This document shows, piece after piece, positions 34,076 to 45,400 of a stretch of 64,000 bases of DNA (within the stretch, counting starts at the first letter, position 1; each line of letters begins with the position of its first letter). Location of the stretch: assembly GCA_965232455.1 (NCBI GenBank), contig OZ246981.1, forward strand, positions 3,658,001-3,722,000. Reading direction: 5' to 3'. The notes beneath the pieces were generated by a model that saw nothing but the letters and a program-made list of their open reading frames with translations, was not told where the DNA came from and did not search any database. This stretch comes from JBFGFX01 sp965232455. Its GTDB lineage: Bacteria; Pseudomonadota; Gammaproteobacteria; Steroidobacterales; Woeseiaceae. The position numbers were made by a program, and so were the translations under genes.

Positions 34076-35998
34076 ATGAGTATCTTCGGTCAATACCAGA
34101 CACGCTTTGAAGATACACAACAAGAAGAATACAACCTTGAAGAATATTTGGAGATCTGCAAAAAGGATTCCTCCGCCTATGCAACCGCGGCTGAGCGGTT
34201 ATTGTTAGCCATCGGCGAGCCCACGCTGGTCGATACCGCCAAAGATCCGCGGCTCTCGCGCATCTTTTCAAACAAAATCATCAAACGATACCCGGAGTTC
34301 GACGACTTCTACGGAATGGAAGAATGTATCGAACAAATCGTGTCGTTCTTTCGTCACGCAGCCCAGGGTCTCGAAGAGAAAAAGCAGATTCTCTACCTGT
34401 TGGGCCCGGTCGGCGGCGGCAAATCGTCGCTTGCCGAGAAACTCAAGGAACTGATGGAAAAACAGCCGTTTTATGCATTAAAAGGTTCGCCGGTTCAGGA
34501 GTCACCGCTTGGCCTTTTCAACCCGCACGAGGACGGTCGAATCCTCGAAGAGGAATACGGCATCCCGCAGCGGTACGTGCATAACATCATGTCGCCCTGG
34601 GCTTCCAAACGCCTGAAGGAATTCAACGGCGATATCCGTCAGTTCCGTGTCGTCAAACAGTATCCGTCGCAGCTCAATCAGCTGGCAATCGCCAAAACGG
34701 AACCCGGCGACGAAAACAATCAGGACATATCGGCGCTCGTCGGCAAGGTCGACATCCGGAAGCTGGAGGAATTCCGCCAGAACGATACCGACGCGTACAG
34801 CTTCTCGGGCGGCCTGTGCCACGCCAACCAGGGCATCCTGGAATTCGTCGAAATGTTCAAGGCGCCGATCAAAGTTCTGCATCCGCTGCTCACCGCCTCG
34901 CAGGAAGCAAACTACAACGGCACTGAAGCCATCGGCTCCATACCGTTCGAGGGCGTTGTTCTCGCACACTCTAACGAAGCCGAATGGCAGTCCTTCAAAA
35001 ACAACAAGAACAACGAGGCGTTTATAGATCGTGTGTACATCGTCAAGGTGCCGTACTGCCTGCAGGTTTCCGAGGAAGTTCAGATATACGAGAAACTACT
35101 CAGGAACAGTTCGCTGAGTGAAGCTCCTTGCGCCCCGGACACGCTGAAGATGTTGGCTCAGTTCTCGGTCCTGACCCGTCTCAAGGAACCGGAAAACTCC
35201 AGCATCTACTCGAAACTCCGCATTTACGACGGCGAAAACCTCAAGGACATCGATCCGAAAGCGAAATCGATACAGGAGTACCGTGACAACGCCGGCGTCG
35301 ACGAAGGCATGGACGGCCTGTCCACGCGCTTCGCTTTCAAGATTCTCTCCAAAGTATTCAACTTCGATTCCGACGAAACCGCCGCCAACCCCGTACATCT
35401 GCTTTACGTTCTCGAGAAGCAAATCGAACAGGAGCAGTTCCCGGCCGAGACGACCGACCGGTACATGAACTTTCTGAAAGAGTACCTGACGCCGCGTTAC
35501 ATCGACTTCCTGAGCAAGGAGATCCAGACCGCCTATCTGGAATCGTATTCACAGTACGGCCAGAACATCTTCGACCGCTACATCACGTACGCGGATTTGT
35601 GGATTCAGGATCAGGACTTCCGCAACCCGGAGACCGGCGAGATTCTCGATCACGGCGCGTTAAACGACGAGCTCGAAAAAATCGAGAAGGCCGCGGGCAT
35701 CAGCAATCCGAAGGATTTTCGTCATGAGGTCGTGAACTTCGTGTTGCGCGCCCGAGCCGCAAACTCCGGCAAGAACCCGAAGTGGACCAGCTACGAGAAG
35801 CTGCGACTCGTCATCGAAAAAACCATGTTCTCGAGCACCGAAGATCTGCTGCCGGTCATCTCGTTCAACCCACGGGCATCGGAAGAAGACCAGCAGAAAC
35901 ATGAGGATTTCGTGCAAAGAATGACGGAATACGGCTACACCACCAAACAGGTCCGCCTGCTCTCGGAGTGGTATCTGAGGGTTCGCAAATCTCAGTAA
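34076..35998 (+). CDS. prkA: PrkA family serine protein kinase
   Basis: A 640-residue protein matching PrkA (YeaG of E. coli) over its whole length. An AAA-type domain with Walker A LLGPVGGGKSS (109-118) fills the first half, followed by the PrkA-specific C-terminal domain. The start MSIFGQYQTRFEDTQQEEYNLEEYLEICKKD is very typical. AGGAGGA lies 7 nt before the ATG. The protein works in stationary-phase, nitrogen-starvation or sporulation-type responses, depending on the organism, and is nearly always encoded with YeaH and SpoVR as here. Confidence 0.95.
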   Translation: MSIFGQYQTRFEDTQQEEYNLEEYLEICKKDSSAYATAAERLLLAIGEPTLVDTAKDPRLSRIFSNKIIKRYPEFDDFYGMEECIEQIVSFFRHAAQGLEEKKQILYLLGPVGGGKSSLAEKLKELMEKQPFYALKGSPVQESPLGLFNPHEDGRILEEEYGIPQRYVHNIMSPWASKRLKEFNGDIRQFRVVKQYPSQLNQLAIAKTEPGDENNQDISALVGKVDIRKLEEFRQNDTDAYSFSGGLCHANQGILEFVEMFKAPIKVLHPLLTASQEANYNGTEAIGSIPFEGVVLAHSNEAEWQSFKNNKNNEAFIDRVYIVKVPYCLQVSEEVQIYEKLLRNSSLSEAPCAPDTLKMLAQFSVLTRLKEPENSSIYSKLRIYDGENLKDIDPKAKSIQEYRDNAGVDEGMDGLSTRFAFKILSKVFNFDSDETAANPVHLLYVLEKQIEQEQFPAETTDRYMNFLKEYLTPRYIDFLSKEIQTAYLESYSQYGQNIFDRYITYADLWIQDQDFRNPETGEILDHGALNDELEKIEKAAGISNPKDFRHEVVNFVLRARAANSGKNPKWTSYEKLRLVIEKTMFSSTEDLLPVISFNPRASEEDQQKHEDFVQRMTEYGYTTKQVRLLSEWYLRVRKSQ

Positions 35999-36004
35999 CA
36001 GGTC

Positions 36005-37273
36005 ATGGCATTCCTCATCATAGATCGCCGCAAGCAGGGCAAGCACAAAAGCGCCGTAAATCGGCAACGCTTTCTGAAACGGTTTCGTAAACACATCAAG
36101 AAAGCCGTATCCGATGCCGTCGGCGAACGCAGTATCACCGACATGGATCGCGGTGAGGAAATCAGCATCCCTCGCAAGGACATCTCCGAACCTTTGTTCC
36201 GGCACGGACAAGGCGGCAGCCAGCGCCGCGTGCTGCCGGGTAACAAGGAGTTTGTCACCGGCGATCGCATAAAACGTCCCCCAAGCGGCGGCGCGGGCGG
36301 CGGCAAAGGCAAAGCCAGCGACAGCGGCGAGGGCATGGATGAGTTCGTGTTCGAGTTGAACCAGCAGGAATTTCTGGATTTCGTTTTCGAGGATCTGGAG
36401 TTACCGAACCTGGTGCGCAAGCAGCTGAAAGACACGGACGCCTACAAGCTCGTGCAGGGAGGTTATGTTCGCGAAGGTATCCCCGCCCGGCTGAATGTCG
36501 TGCAATCGCTCCGGGGAGCGCAGGCCCGACGAATTGCACTCGGCGGAGCAATTCGACGTGAAATCAAAACCTTAAAAGAGGAACTGGCCGGGCTGGCTGA
36601 CAATGCCGACACCTTGGAACGCAAGCGCGAAATCAAACATGCGCTCGAACGGCTGGAGCGCCGCCTGAACCACATCCCGTTTCTCGACGACTTCGACTTG
36701 CGTTACAACAACATGATCAGAGAGCCGACGCCGACCACCAGCGCCGTGATGTTCTGCCTGATGGACGTGTCCGGCTCGATGACGCAGGATATCAAGGATC
36801 TCGCCAAGCGCTTTTTCATTCTGCTGCACCTGTTCCTCAAGCGGCACTACGAGAAGACGGAGGTCGTATTCATCCGTCATCACACCAAAGCGGACGAGGT
36901 AGACGAAGAGGAGTTCTTCTATTCGAGGGAGACCGGCGGCACTGTGGTGTCGAGCGCACTGGAATTGATGAAAAAAGTCGTCCAGGAACGCTACCCTCCG
37001 GACAGCTGGAACATCTATGCCGCGCAGGCCTCGGACGGCGAAAACTGGCACGACGATTCGCCACGCTGTCATGATCTCTTGGTAAAAAGCCTTTTGCCGC
37101 TGGTGCAATACTACGCTTACGTGGAAATAAACCCGGGACAGGACCAGGAACTCTGGCAGGCTTACGCCGAAGTGCCCGAGCAGTTCCCGGACAGTTTCGC
37201 GATGCGCAAGGTCAAGGACGCCGCCGAGATCTTTCCGGTCTTTCGCGATCTCTTCGAGAAGAAGTCATCGTGA
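36005..37273 (+). CDS. yeaH: YeaH/YhbH family protein (UPF0229)
   Basis: A 422-residue protein. The N-terminus AFLIIDRRKQGKHKSAVNRQRFLKR is diagnostic for YeaH/YhbH. A Gly-rich linker (about 90-105) precedes a von Willebrand A-like half with the MIDAS-like MDVSGSM motif, HHTKADEV and TGGTVVSSALELM. In E. coli yeaG and yeaH are co-transcribed. It starts 6 nt after prkA and its stop overlaps the next start. The biochemical role is unknown; a scaffold for the PrkA kinase is a reasonable guess. Confidence 0.94.
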   Translation: MAFLIIDRRKQGKHKSAVNRQRFLKRFRKHIKKAVSDAVGERSITDMDRGEEISIPRKDISEPLFRHGQGGSQRRVLPGNKEFVTGDRIKRPPSGGAGGGKGKASDSGEGMDEFVFELNQQEFLDFVFEDLELPNLVRKQLKDTDAYKLVQGGYVREGIPARLNVVQSLRGAQARRIALGGAIRREIKTLKEELAGLADNADTLERKREIKHALERLERRLNHIPFLDDFDLRYNNMIREPTPTTSAVMFCLMDVSGSMTQDIKDLAKRFFILLHLFLKRHYEKTEVVFIRHHTKADEVDEEEFFYSRETGGTVVSSALELMKKVVQERYPPDSWNIYAAQASDGENWHDDSPRCHDLLVKSLLPLVQYYAYVEINPGQDQELWQAYAEVPEQFPDSFAMRKVKDAAEIFPVFRDLFEKKSS

Positions 37274-38829
37274 GCGGACGAAAAAAGCCGATCGCCGAGG
37301 GATCGGAGTGGACTTTCGAGGCGCTGGAGGATTTCGAGCACGAAATCGCACGCATCGCCGTGGATAAATATCGTCTGGACACCTATCCGAATCAGATCGA
37401 GATCATCTCGGCCGATCAGATGATGGATGCCTATTCGTCGGTCGGCATGCCGGTCGGATATCACCACTGGTCGTTCGGCAAACAGTTTCTGAGCACCGAG
37501 CAAAAATACCTGAAAGGCCATATCGGGCTCGCCTACGAACTCGTCATCAACTCGAACCCCTGTATCGCATACCTGATGGAGGAAAACACCCTCACGTTGC
37601 AGGCGCTCGTGATCGCGCACGCCTGTTTCGGCCACAACTCCTTTTTCAAGAACAACTACATGTTCAAGACCTGGACGGACGCGAGCGCTATCGTGAACTA
37701 CATCCTGTTCGCCAAGTCATTCATCGCCGAGTGCGAGGAACGGCACGGCGTCGACACGGTGGAAACGCTGCTCGACTCCTGCCACGCGCTGATGAACCTG
37801 GGTGTGGACCGGTTCCGCCGCCCGCGACCGATTTCCGCGGAAAAGGAGCAGCAGCGCCAGCAGGAACGCGAAGAGTATCTGCAAAAACAGGTAAACGATC
37901 TCTGGCGCACGATCCCGACGAAAAAGGAGGAACTCGAAGACGAGCTGCCGAGGTTCCCGGAGGAGCCGCAGGAAAATCTGCTCTATTTCATCGAGAAAAA
38001 CGCGCCGCTTCTCGAACCGTGGGAGCGCGAGGTAGTCCGCATCGTCCGCAAGATCGCGCAATACTTCTACCCGCAGCGTCAAACCAAGATCATGAACGAG
38101 GGCTGGGCGACGTTCATGCACTACAACCTCATGAACGATCTGTACGACGAGGGACTGGTTACCGAGGGCACAATCCTCGAATTTCTGCAGTCACACTCCA
38201 ACGTCGTCTACCAACCGGATTTCGATTCACCCTATTACAGCGGAATCAACCCGTACACCCTGGGTTACGCGATGTTCACCGACATCCGCAGAATCTGCGA
38301 AAACCCGAGCGACGAGGACAAGCGCTTTTTCCCGGAATACGCCGGCAGCGATTGGCTCGAGACTGCGCACCATGCAATGGAAAACTTCAAGGACGAGAGC
38401 TTTATCCTGCAGTTTCTGTCGCCAAAAGTCATTCGTGACCTCAAACTTTTCAGCATCGTGGACGACGACAGGGACGATGCTATATGCGTCAGCGCGATTC
38501 ACGACGATTCGGGTTACCGGGACATTCGGGAAGGGCTCGCCGAGCAATACAACCTGAGCAAACAGGAAGCCGACGTTCAGGTCTGGGAGGTCGACCTTCG
38601 CGGCGACCGATCACTAACCTTACGCCACACGCAGCACGATCGCATCCCACTCGATGAAGACGACGCCAAAGAAGTCATGAAACACGTTCATCGCCTGTGG
38701 CAGTTCGACGTCAAGCTCGAATCGGTGCAGGACGACAAAATCACCCAGACCTATCGCTGTGACGACAAAAAGGTCCGGGTCAAGAACGATGAAAAAAAGC
38801 CGGCGGCCACGCAGGTTGGTCCCATCTAG
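37270..38829 (+). CDS. ycgB: SpoVR family protein (YcgB-like)
   Basis: A 519-residue SpoVR protein: MDAYSSVGMPVGYHHWSFGKQFL, IAHACFGHNSFFKNNYMFK and MNEGWATFMHYNLMNDLYDEG are hallmark blocks rich in His and Glu, possibly metal-binding. The start is GTG inside GTGA, overlapping the yeaH stop, so the three genes form one translationally coupled operon. SpoVR affects spore cortex in Bacillus, while in non-sporulating proteobacteria it accompanies PrkA/YeaH in stress responses. The last ~25 residues are Lys-rich and variable. Confidence 0.94.
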   Translation: MSGRKKPIAEGSEWTFEALEDFEHEIARIAVDKYRLDTYPNQIEIISADQMMDAYSSVGMPVGYHHWSFGKQFLSTEQKYLKGHIGLAYELVINSNPCIAYLMEENTLTLQALVIAHACFGHNSFFKNNYMFKTWTDASAIVNYILFAKSFIAECEERHGVDTVETLLDSCHALMNLGVDRFRRPRPISAEKEQQRQQEREEYLQKQVNDLWRTIPTKKEELEDELPRFPEEPQENLLYFIEKNAPLLEPWEREVVRIVRKIAQYFYPQRQTKIMNEGWATFMHYNLMNDLYDEGLVTEGTILEFLQSHSNVVYQPDFDSPYYSGINPYTLGYAMFTDIRRICENPSDEDKRFFPEYAGSDWLETAHHAMENFKDESFILQFLSPKVIRDLKLFSIVDDDRDDAICVSAIHDDSGYRDIREGLAEQYNLSKQEADVQVWEVDLRGDRSLTLRHTQHDRIPLDEDDAKEVMKHVHRLWQFDVKLESVQDDKITQTYRCDDKKVRVKNDEKKPAATQVGPI

Positions 38830-38914
38830 GGCCTGTATACATCTGATTGACGACATCGACGAGAATTAAGAAAAATTTAAGTCCACGACCCGCCTGCTTT
38901 TCATTTAACGTCTT

Positions 38915-39583
38915 TCAACGTTGTTCGTTGTTTTGCCTCGCCGAGATGTAGGCGCTGACCAGACCGGCCACCAGAGTCGCGATATAAAGCTGACCGAATA
39001 TTGCCTCGGCGAACGCAAGCGTTCTGGCGGTCGCCGATACCGGCACGATCTCGCCGTATCCCAGCGTTGTCAACGTAACAAAACTGTAATAGTTCCAATG
39101 CGCCATGGAAAAAGCTTCGCCGGTTCCCTCCGGCAGGCGAAACGATTCCGGCGACAGAACGTACAACATCGAGTAAGCGACGGCCCATAACGAACCGAGC
39201 ATGAGATACACGCACACGGCGCCGACCAACCGGTTTGCACTGACCTCGCGGCTTAGCACGACCTTCCGCAACGCCTCGACAACCGATATGCCGAGGAAGG
39301 CGATGAAAACAGCCATCGACGCCACCCCGTACACCGCCGAGTCGATCGCCGATGCCGCGATACTGACGATAATGCCGGTAACCGCCAGAAACATGCCGAT
39401 GGAAAACGTTCGGCGACAGCCCCTTAGGCTCCAAACACCGATCGCCAATACCGTGGTAAAACCCAGCGTACGCACGACGGTGGGCGGAAACAGCTTCAAA
39501 TCCGTAATGATCGGCGTTGCGAAGAGCAGCAACAGCAGCGCGAAAAACAGATAGTTAAAATTGTCCTCACGAACCATATTCAT
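38915..39583 (-). CDS. Ion channel protein, two-pore-helix potassium channel-like
   Basis: About 222 residues with six hydrophobic segments; the last two bracket a potassium-type selectivity filter, YYSFVTLTTLGYGEIVPVSATARTLAFAEAIFGQLY. The signature TTLGYG matches TxGYG of K+ channels. The first four spans do not show the regular Arg pattern of a voltage sensor. No RCK/TrkA domain follows. The start at MNMVRED was chosen over a more distal Met because the upstream residues look non-coding and would overlap the divergent NodT gene. It probably conducts K+ across the inner membrane. Confidence 0.82.
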   Translation of the reverse strand: MNMVREDNFNYLFFALLLLLFATPIITDLKLFPPTVVRTLGFTTVLAIGVWSLRGCRRTFSIGMFLAVTGIIVSIAASAIDSAVYGVASMAVFIAFLGISVVEALRKVVLSREVSANRLVGAVCVYLMLGSLWAVAYSMLYVLSPESFRLPEGTGEAFSMAHWNYYSFVTLTTLGYGEIVPVSATARTLAFAEAIFGQLYIATLVAGLVSAYISARQNNEQR

Positions 39584-39746
39584 CCGCCAAACCGTCGCAA
39601 TGACTTGTTCATATACTATATGGCCGTCTGCGCTCTTTCGCGAGAGCGCCGGAAGCCAGCGCGGCTCGGACGGGACGTTCGCGGAGATCGGGCGATAATG
39701 CCGAAACTCGCAGGGCCTGACGCAACAATCAATAATCGGAACCAAC

Positions 39747-41267
39747 ATGAGGGATAAGCTTCGTTGTTTCACCTTTGCCGCGATCTGCACGGTTTTCACC
39801 GGCTGCGCCGTTGGGCCGGACTACGCGGCGCCGACGGCGGAAACACCGGCGGATTGGCAGCTGGTCGACGACGCTCAGCTATCGACGGCCGCCGCGGACA
39901 ACTCCGCGTGGTGGACGACGTTCGATGACCCGTCGCTCAACGCCGTGATCGAACGCGCGCGCAGCCAGAACCTGAGTCTTCGTGTCGCGGGTCTGCGCAT
40001 ACTGGAATCGCGCGCCGTGCTCGGCGTATCCAGGGGTCAGAGATTTCCGCAGCAACAGGCCGTGAACGGTGAGCTCACCGCCATTGAAATCAGCGAGAAC
40101 GCGCCCAATGCGTCGCTTGCCGATCAGAGTTACAACAACGCAACGGTCAGTTTCGATTTGACCTGGGAACTCGATTTCTGGGGCCGTTTCAGGCGCGGCA
40201 TTGAAGCCGCCGAGGCGTTCCTGGAAAGGGACATGGCGAACTATGCCGACGTGCTCGTCCTTTTGACCGCCGAGACCGCCCAGACCTACATCTCGATACG
40301 GCTGCTGGAAGAGCGGCTCAGACTGGCCAGGGCAAACGAAGCCAGCCAGGCGCGCGCCCTCGAAATCGCGACGGTGTTGTTCGAGAACGGCGCCACCACG
40401 GAACTCGACGTGGCGCAGGCCAAAACGATATTGGGATCGACGCGGGCGACCATACCGAATCTCGAAGCCGGTCTGCGGCAAGCCAAGAACGCACTGGCGG
40501 TGTTGCTCGGCGAACCGCCGGGCGCCGTCGATTCTTTGGTCGACAATCCCGCGGACATCCCGTCGGCGCCCGCAAACGTCACGATCGGCATCCCGGCCGA
40601 ACTGTTGCGCCGCCGTCCCGACATCCAGGCGGCGGAACGGCAACTGGCGGCGCAGAGTGCGCTCATCGGCGTCGCCGCAGCGGACCTGTACCCACGATTC
40701 GGTCTCGCCGGGTCGGTGGGCTTCCAGAGCAGCGACGCGGGCAGCCCGCTGTCCGGAGAAACCGAGTTGAGCGATTTGTTCAAGAGCGAGAGCACCAATG
40801 GCTTTCTGGGACCGTTCGTTGCATGGAACGTGCTCAACTATGGCCGCATCAAGAACAACATCCGCATCGAAGACGCACGCTTTCAGCAGCTGCTGGTCGA
40901 CTACCAGAACACGGTGCTGACCGCGCTTGCGGAAAGCGACAACGCCATCGTCGCGTTCCTGAATGCAAAAAAGCAGGCGGAATTCCTGAGCTACAGCGCC
41001 GAGGCGGCGGCCCGGTCGGTCGAACTTGCATCCATCCAGTATCGGGAAGGCTCAACCGACTTCAACAGGGTGGTGATCGCTTTGCAATCGGCCATCCAGC
41101 AGCAGGACCAGCTGGCCCAGGCGCAGGGTGCCATCGCCGCCAATCTGGTCGCCCTGTATCGGGCGCTCGGCGGCGGCTGGCAAAACTTCGGCGACAGCTA
41201 CGTACCTGAAGACGTCAGGCAGGAGATGCTGGAACGAACGAAATACTGGCGTGGCGTTCTCGAATGA
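39747..41267 (+). CDS. RND efflux outer-membrane lipoprotein, NodT/OprM family
   Basis: A 506-residue outer-membrane factor. Signal peptide and lipobox (FTGCAVGPDYAAPTAETP) are typical of OprM. Two outer-membrane-efflux repeats follow, with WWTTFDDPSLNAVIERA, FDLTWELDFWGRFRRGIEAAEA and GIPAELLRRRPDIQAAERQLAAQSA in the expected places. It forms a trimeric TolC-like tunnel for the adaptor and permease encoded next. It is the first gene of the operon, with 40 bp to the adaptor gene. Confidence 0.94.
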   Translation: MRDKLRCFTFAAICTVFTGCAVGPDYAAPTAETPADWQLVDDAQLSTAAADNSAWWTTFDDPSLNAVIERARSQNLSLRVAGLRILESRAVLGVSRGQRFPQQQAVNGELTAIEISENAPNASLADQSYNNATVSFDLTWELDFWGRFRRGIEAAEAFLERDMANYADVLVLLTAETAQTYISIRLLEERLRLARANEASQARALEIATVLFENGATTELDVAQAKTILGSTRATIPNLEAGLRQAKNALAVLLGEPPGAVDSLVDNPADIPSAPANVTIGIPAELLRRRPDIQAAERQLAAQSALIGVAAADLYPRFGLAGSVGFQSSDAGSPLSGETELSDLFKSESTNGFLGPFVAWNVLNYGRIKNNIRIEDARFQQLLVDYQNTVLTALAESDNAIVAFLNAKKQAEFLSYSAEAAARSVELASIQYREGSTDFNRVVIALQSAIQQQDQLAQAQGAIAANLVALYRALGGGWQNFGDSYVPEDVRQEMLERTKYWRGVLE

Positions 41268-41307
41268 ACGACCGCCACGGCAACAACGACAATGAGCAGG
41301 TGAACAA

Positions 41308-42384
41308 ATGAACGCAGGTTGCAGAACACGATTGCTGATCTCCGCGGCCCTGGGCTTCATCGTCGCCGGCTGCGGCGAGGAAGCCGTCGAGCAGACGGTC
41401 GTCGTCCGGCCCGTGAAAATGATAGAGATCGGAGACTTCGGGAACGGCTCGACGCGCGAATTACCCGGTACGATCCGCGCTGCGCAAAATGCCGACATGA
41501 GCTTCGAGGTGGGCGGCAGCATCACCGATTTTCTCGTAGTCGAAGGCGAAGACGTGGTCCGGGGCGCCGAACTGGCGCGCCTCGACCCAAGCAATTACCA
41601 GGCGGATTTCGACCAGGCGGACGCCGCTTTCCGAAAGGCCGAAGCCGACCTCGCGCGGAGCGAGCGCATCTTCCAGCAGGACGCAGGCGCCATTTCGACG
41701 ACCAAGATCGAAAGCGACCGCAAGGCGCTCGAGGTTGCCGAGGCCGCCCTGCGCAAAGCCGAAAAAGCGCTGCAGGATACGGTGCTGCGCGCGCCGTTCG
41801 ACGGCGTCGTTGCGCGGCGCCTCGTCGAGGATTTTCAGAACGTCCAGCCGAAGGAGCCGATACTGGTTCTGCAGGACCTGTCGTTCCTGGAGATCGAGGT
41901 CGCCGTGCCAGAGCGTGACGTCGCACAGGCGGATCAGAACCGCAATCCCGAAGAAACGACGCAGCAGATAAGGCCCCGCGTGCAGGTGTCTTCGCTCCCC
42001 GGCCTGGAATTCCCCGCGCGCCTCGTCGAGTTTTCGACGACAGCCGACGCCGCCACGCGGACGTTCCAGGCGCGCCTGACCTTCGACACTCCCGAGGACC
42101 AGAACATTCTGCCGGGGATGACGGCACGGGTAATATACAACGCGTTGAGCGAAGGCGCGGTAACGCTGCCGTCGCACGCCACCTTTTCGGACAGCAGCGG
42201 AGACCCACGGGTCTGGATCGCCGACCCGGCGACGATGCAGGTCTCGAGCCGCGCCGTATCCCTCGGCAATCTGTCGTCCGGTGATGTCGAGATCCTGTCC
42301 GGATTGAACGCCGGAGACCTTGTCGTCGTTTCGGGCGTGAGTCAGCTTCGCGAAGGCATGGAAGTCCGGCGTTATGAAAACTGA
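41308..42384 (+). CDS. RND efflux periplasmic adaptor lipoprotein
   Basis: A 358-residue membrane fusion protein with lipobox (LGFIVAGCGEE). Order: beta strands, first lipoyl half (GGSITDFLVVEGEDVVRGAELARLDPSNY), a short Ala/Glu hairpin with EADLARSERIFQQDAGAISTTKIESD, second lipoyl half (DTVLRAPFDGVVARRLVEDFQNVQPKEPIL), beta barrel and membrane-proximal domain (ILSGLNAGDLVVVSGVSQLREGMEVR). It bridges the permease to the outer-membrane channel. The start has GAGCAGG upstream. Confidence 0.94.
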   Translation: MNAGCRTRLLISAALGFIVAGCGEEAVEQTVVVRPVKMIEIGDFGNGSTRELPGTIRAAQNADMSFEVGGSITDFLVVEGEDVVRGAELARLDPSNYQADFDQADAAFRKAEADLARSERIFQQDAGAISTTKIESDRKALEVAEAALRKAEKALQDTVLRAPFDGVVARRLVEDFQNVQPKEPILVLQDLSFLEIEVAVPERDVAQADQNRNPEETTQQIRPRVQVSSLPGLEFPARLVEFSTTADAATRTFQARLTFDTPEDQNILPGMTARVIYNALSEGAVTLPSHATFSDSSGDPRVWIADPATMQVSSRAVSLGNLSSGDVEILSGLNAGDLVVVSGVSQLREGMEVRRYEN

Positions 42385-42417
42385 GCCCGCCTCGAGATTT
42401 CACGAGGACATCAATCC

Positions 42418-45400
42418 GTGAGCATCGCCGCGTACTCACTGCGCAACCGCACCACCGTCCTCGTCCTGACCGCCGTGTTTTTCCTGGGCGGCATTTCGTC
42501 GTTCGGCAACCTGTCCTGGCTCGAAGACCCCGAGTTTACGATCAAGGAAGCGCTGGTCGTCACACCTTACCCGGGCGCAAGCGCCGCGGAGGTCGAGGAA
42601 GAAGTCACCGACGAGATCGAGCAGGCCGTGCAGCAGCTCGGCCAGCTGGACGAAGTCGAATCCAAGTCGGATCGCGGACTGTCGACCGTGACGGTCAGAA
42701 TCAAGGACCAATACGACAAGGATTCGCTGCCGCAGGTTTGGGACGAGCTGCGCCGCAAGGTCAACGACATCCAGGGCCAGCTGCCGCCGGGCGCCGGTCC
42801 GTCGCAGGTCGTGGACGATTTTGGCGACGTTTACGGAATATTTCTTGCAGTCACCGGACCGGAATACAGCTTCGCGGAACTCAAGGAGTTCGTGAAGCTG
42901 CTGCGCCGCGAGCTGCTGTTGGTGCAGGACGTGGCCAAAATCGAGTTTTGGGGCGAGCGGCGCGAAGTCGTTTACGTCGAACCCGAGCGCGATCGCATGT
43001 CCCAGCTCGGCGTCATTCCCAGCCAGATCGTCCAGTCGCTTCAGGACAAGAACATTGTCGCCGACTCCGGACGAGTCCAGGTCGGCCGCGAATACATCGC
43101 CATCGACCCGACCGGCACGTTTTCCTCGGTCGAAGAAATCGAGGACCTGTTGATCATCGGCCGCAGCTCCGACCAGCAGACCTACCTGCGCGACGTCGCC
43201 ACGGTACGGCGCGGCTACCTGGAGCCGCAGAATCGCGTGCTCAGATTCGATGGCAAGGTCGCCATCGGACTCGGCATATCGACCGTCCAGGGCGGCAACG
43301 TCGTCACGATGGGTGAAGCCGTTGATGCCCGTATCCGCGAGCTTGCGCCACGCATACCGCTCGGTGTCGAATTCGGGGTAATTTCTCTGCAGTCCGAAGC
43401 GGTGACAACGGCAATCGACGGCTTTGTCGGCAGTCTCATCCAGGCGGTCGTCATCGTGATCATCGTGCTGCTCCTGTTCATGGGCATGCGCAGCGGTTTG
43501 CTGATCGGCTTCATTCTGGCGCTGACGATATCGGCAACGTTCATCTTCATGGGTCCCTGGAACGTCGCGCTCGAACGCATATCGCTGGGCGCGCTGATCA
43601 TCGCGCTCGGCATGCTGGTCGACAATGCCATTGTCGTTGTAGACGGCATGCTGGTGCGCATACAAAAAGGGATGAAACCCGAAGACGCGGCCGACGAGGT
43701 GGTCCGGCAAACGGCGATACCGCTGCTTGGCGCCACGGCGGTTGCAATCATGGCGTTCGGCGCCATCGGTTTGTCCGACGACTCGACGGGCGAGTTTTGC
43801 CGCTCGTTGTTCCAGGTAGTGCTGATCTCGCTTTCCCTGAGCTGGGTAACGGCCGTTACCGTAACGCCCGTGCTCGGCGTGATGTTCCTGAAGCCCCCCG
43901 AAGAGGAAAACGAAGATAAAGCGGCAACCGACCCGTACGACACGCCGTTTTATCGGGGCTATCGCGGACTCTTGAACAACTGCATCCGCGCCCGCTGGCT
44001 TACGATGTCCGCCGTGGTCGCCGTTTTCGGAGCCTCGATGTACGGTTTCGGCTTCGTGAAACAGAGTTTTTTCCCGGATTCGACACGACCGCAGTTCACC
44101 GTCGACTTCTGGATGCCGCAAGGGACCCACATCGACGATACGGTGCGCGCGGCGGCGGAAGCGGAACAATACCTGCTCGGACTGGACGAGACGACTCACG
44201 TTTCCACGCTGGCGGGCGCGGGCGGGATGCGCTTCATATTGACCTACGCACCTGAAAAGACGAATTCCGCCTACGTACAGTTCCTCGTGGACGTCGAAGA
44301 CTATCGGACGATCGTGGACCTGCTGCCGCAGGTCGAACGCGATCTGATGGAACGGTTTCCCGATGCGCTCGTTTACGCCAAACGCTTTCTGCTGGGGCCG
44401 GGCTCGGCCAAAATCCAGGCGCGGGTCAGCGGACCGGATCTCGACGAGCTGCGGAGCATCGCCGAACGTATCGAAGACGTCCTGCACACGGACGGGGGCG
44501 CCAAGGCGATCCGCACCGACTGGCGGCAGCGCGTAAAACTGCTGCGCCCGGTCATGGCGGAGGACGAAGCGAACAGGGCCGGAATCGGCAGACCGGACGT
44601 CGCGAGCGCCATCAAGTCGTCTTTCGACGGCGAAGCCGTCGGCCTCTACCGCGAGGTGGACGAACTGCTGCCCATCATCATGCGCGCTCCCGAAGAGGAG
44701 CGCGGCGACGTCAGCAGCATCCAGAACATACAGATATGGAGCCCCGCCGCAATGCAGGCGATCAGCCTGCGGCAGGTGGTGTCCGGATTCGAGACCGACT
44801 ACGAAGACGACATCATCCACCGCCTGAATCGCAAGCGCACGATTACCGTGTATGCGGAACCCATATCGGAGGAAGCGAGCACAGTCTTCCAGCGCATACG
44901 CCCGCTGGTGGAGGCGATCGAGCTGGGTCCCGACTACGAACTCGAATGGTGGGGCGAGTACCGCGACTCCACGCAGGCGCAGTCGGGCATCGCCGCAAGC
45001 CTGCCGATGTTCCTGCTGACGATGATCCTGATCGTCATCGCCTTGTTCAATTCACTGCGGCAGCCGCTGGTCATCTGGCTCACGGTGCCGTTGGCCCTGA
45101 TCGGCGTCACGTTGGGCCTGTTGGTGACGAACCAACCGTTCGGCTTCATGGCGTTGCTCGGTTTCATGAGCCTGTCGGGCATGCTGATCAAAAACGCCAT
45201 TGTCCTGATCGATGAAATCGAAGCGCAGAAAAGCGCCGGGCAGCCCCTTATAGAGGCCATTGTCGGCTCGGGAGTCAGCCGTCTGCGGCCGGTGGCGATG
45301 GCCGCGCTGACTACGGCGCTGGGCATGATCCCGCTGGTGCTCGACGCGTTTTTTGTGTCCATGGCGGTCACGATTATCTTCGGACTGATGATTGCGACCC

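Noticed and set aside
42436..44820. 794-codon open frame antisense to the RND permease gene
   Set aside because: Composition is His/Arg/Asp/Gln-rich with no recognisable domain; it is the usual by-product of GC-rich coding DNA. The plus-strand RND reading is full length with all family motifs.
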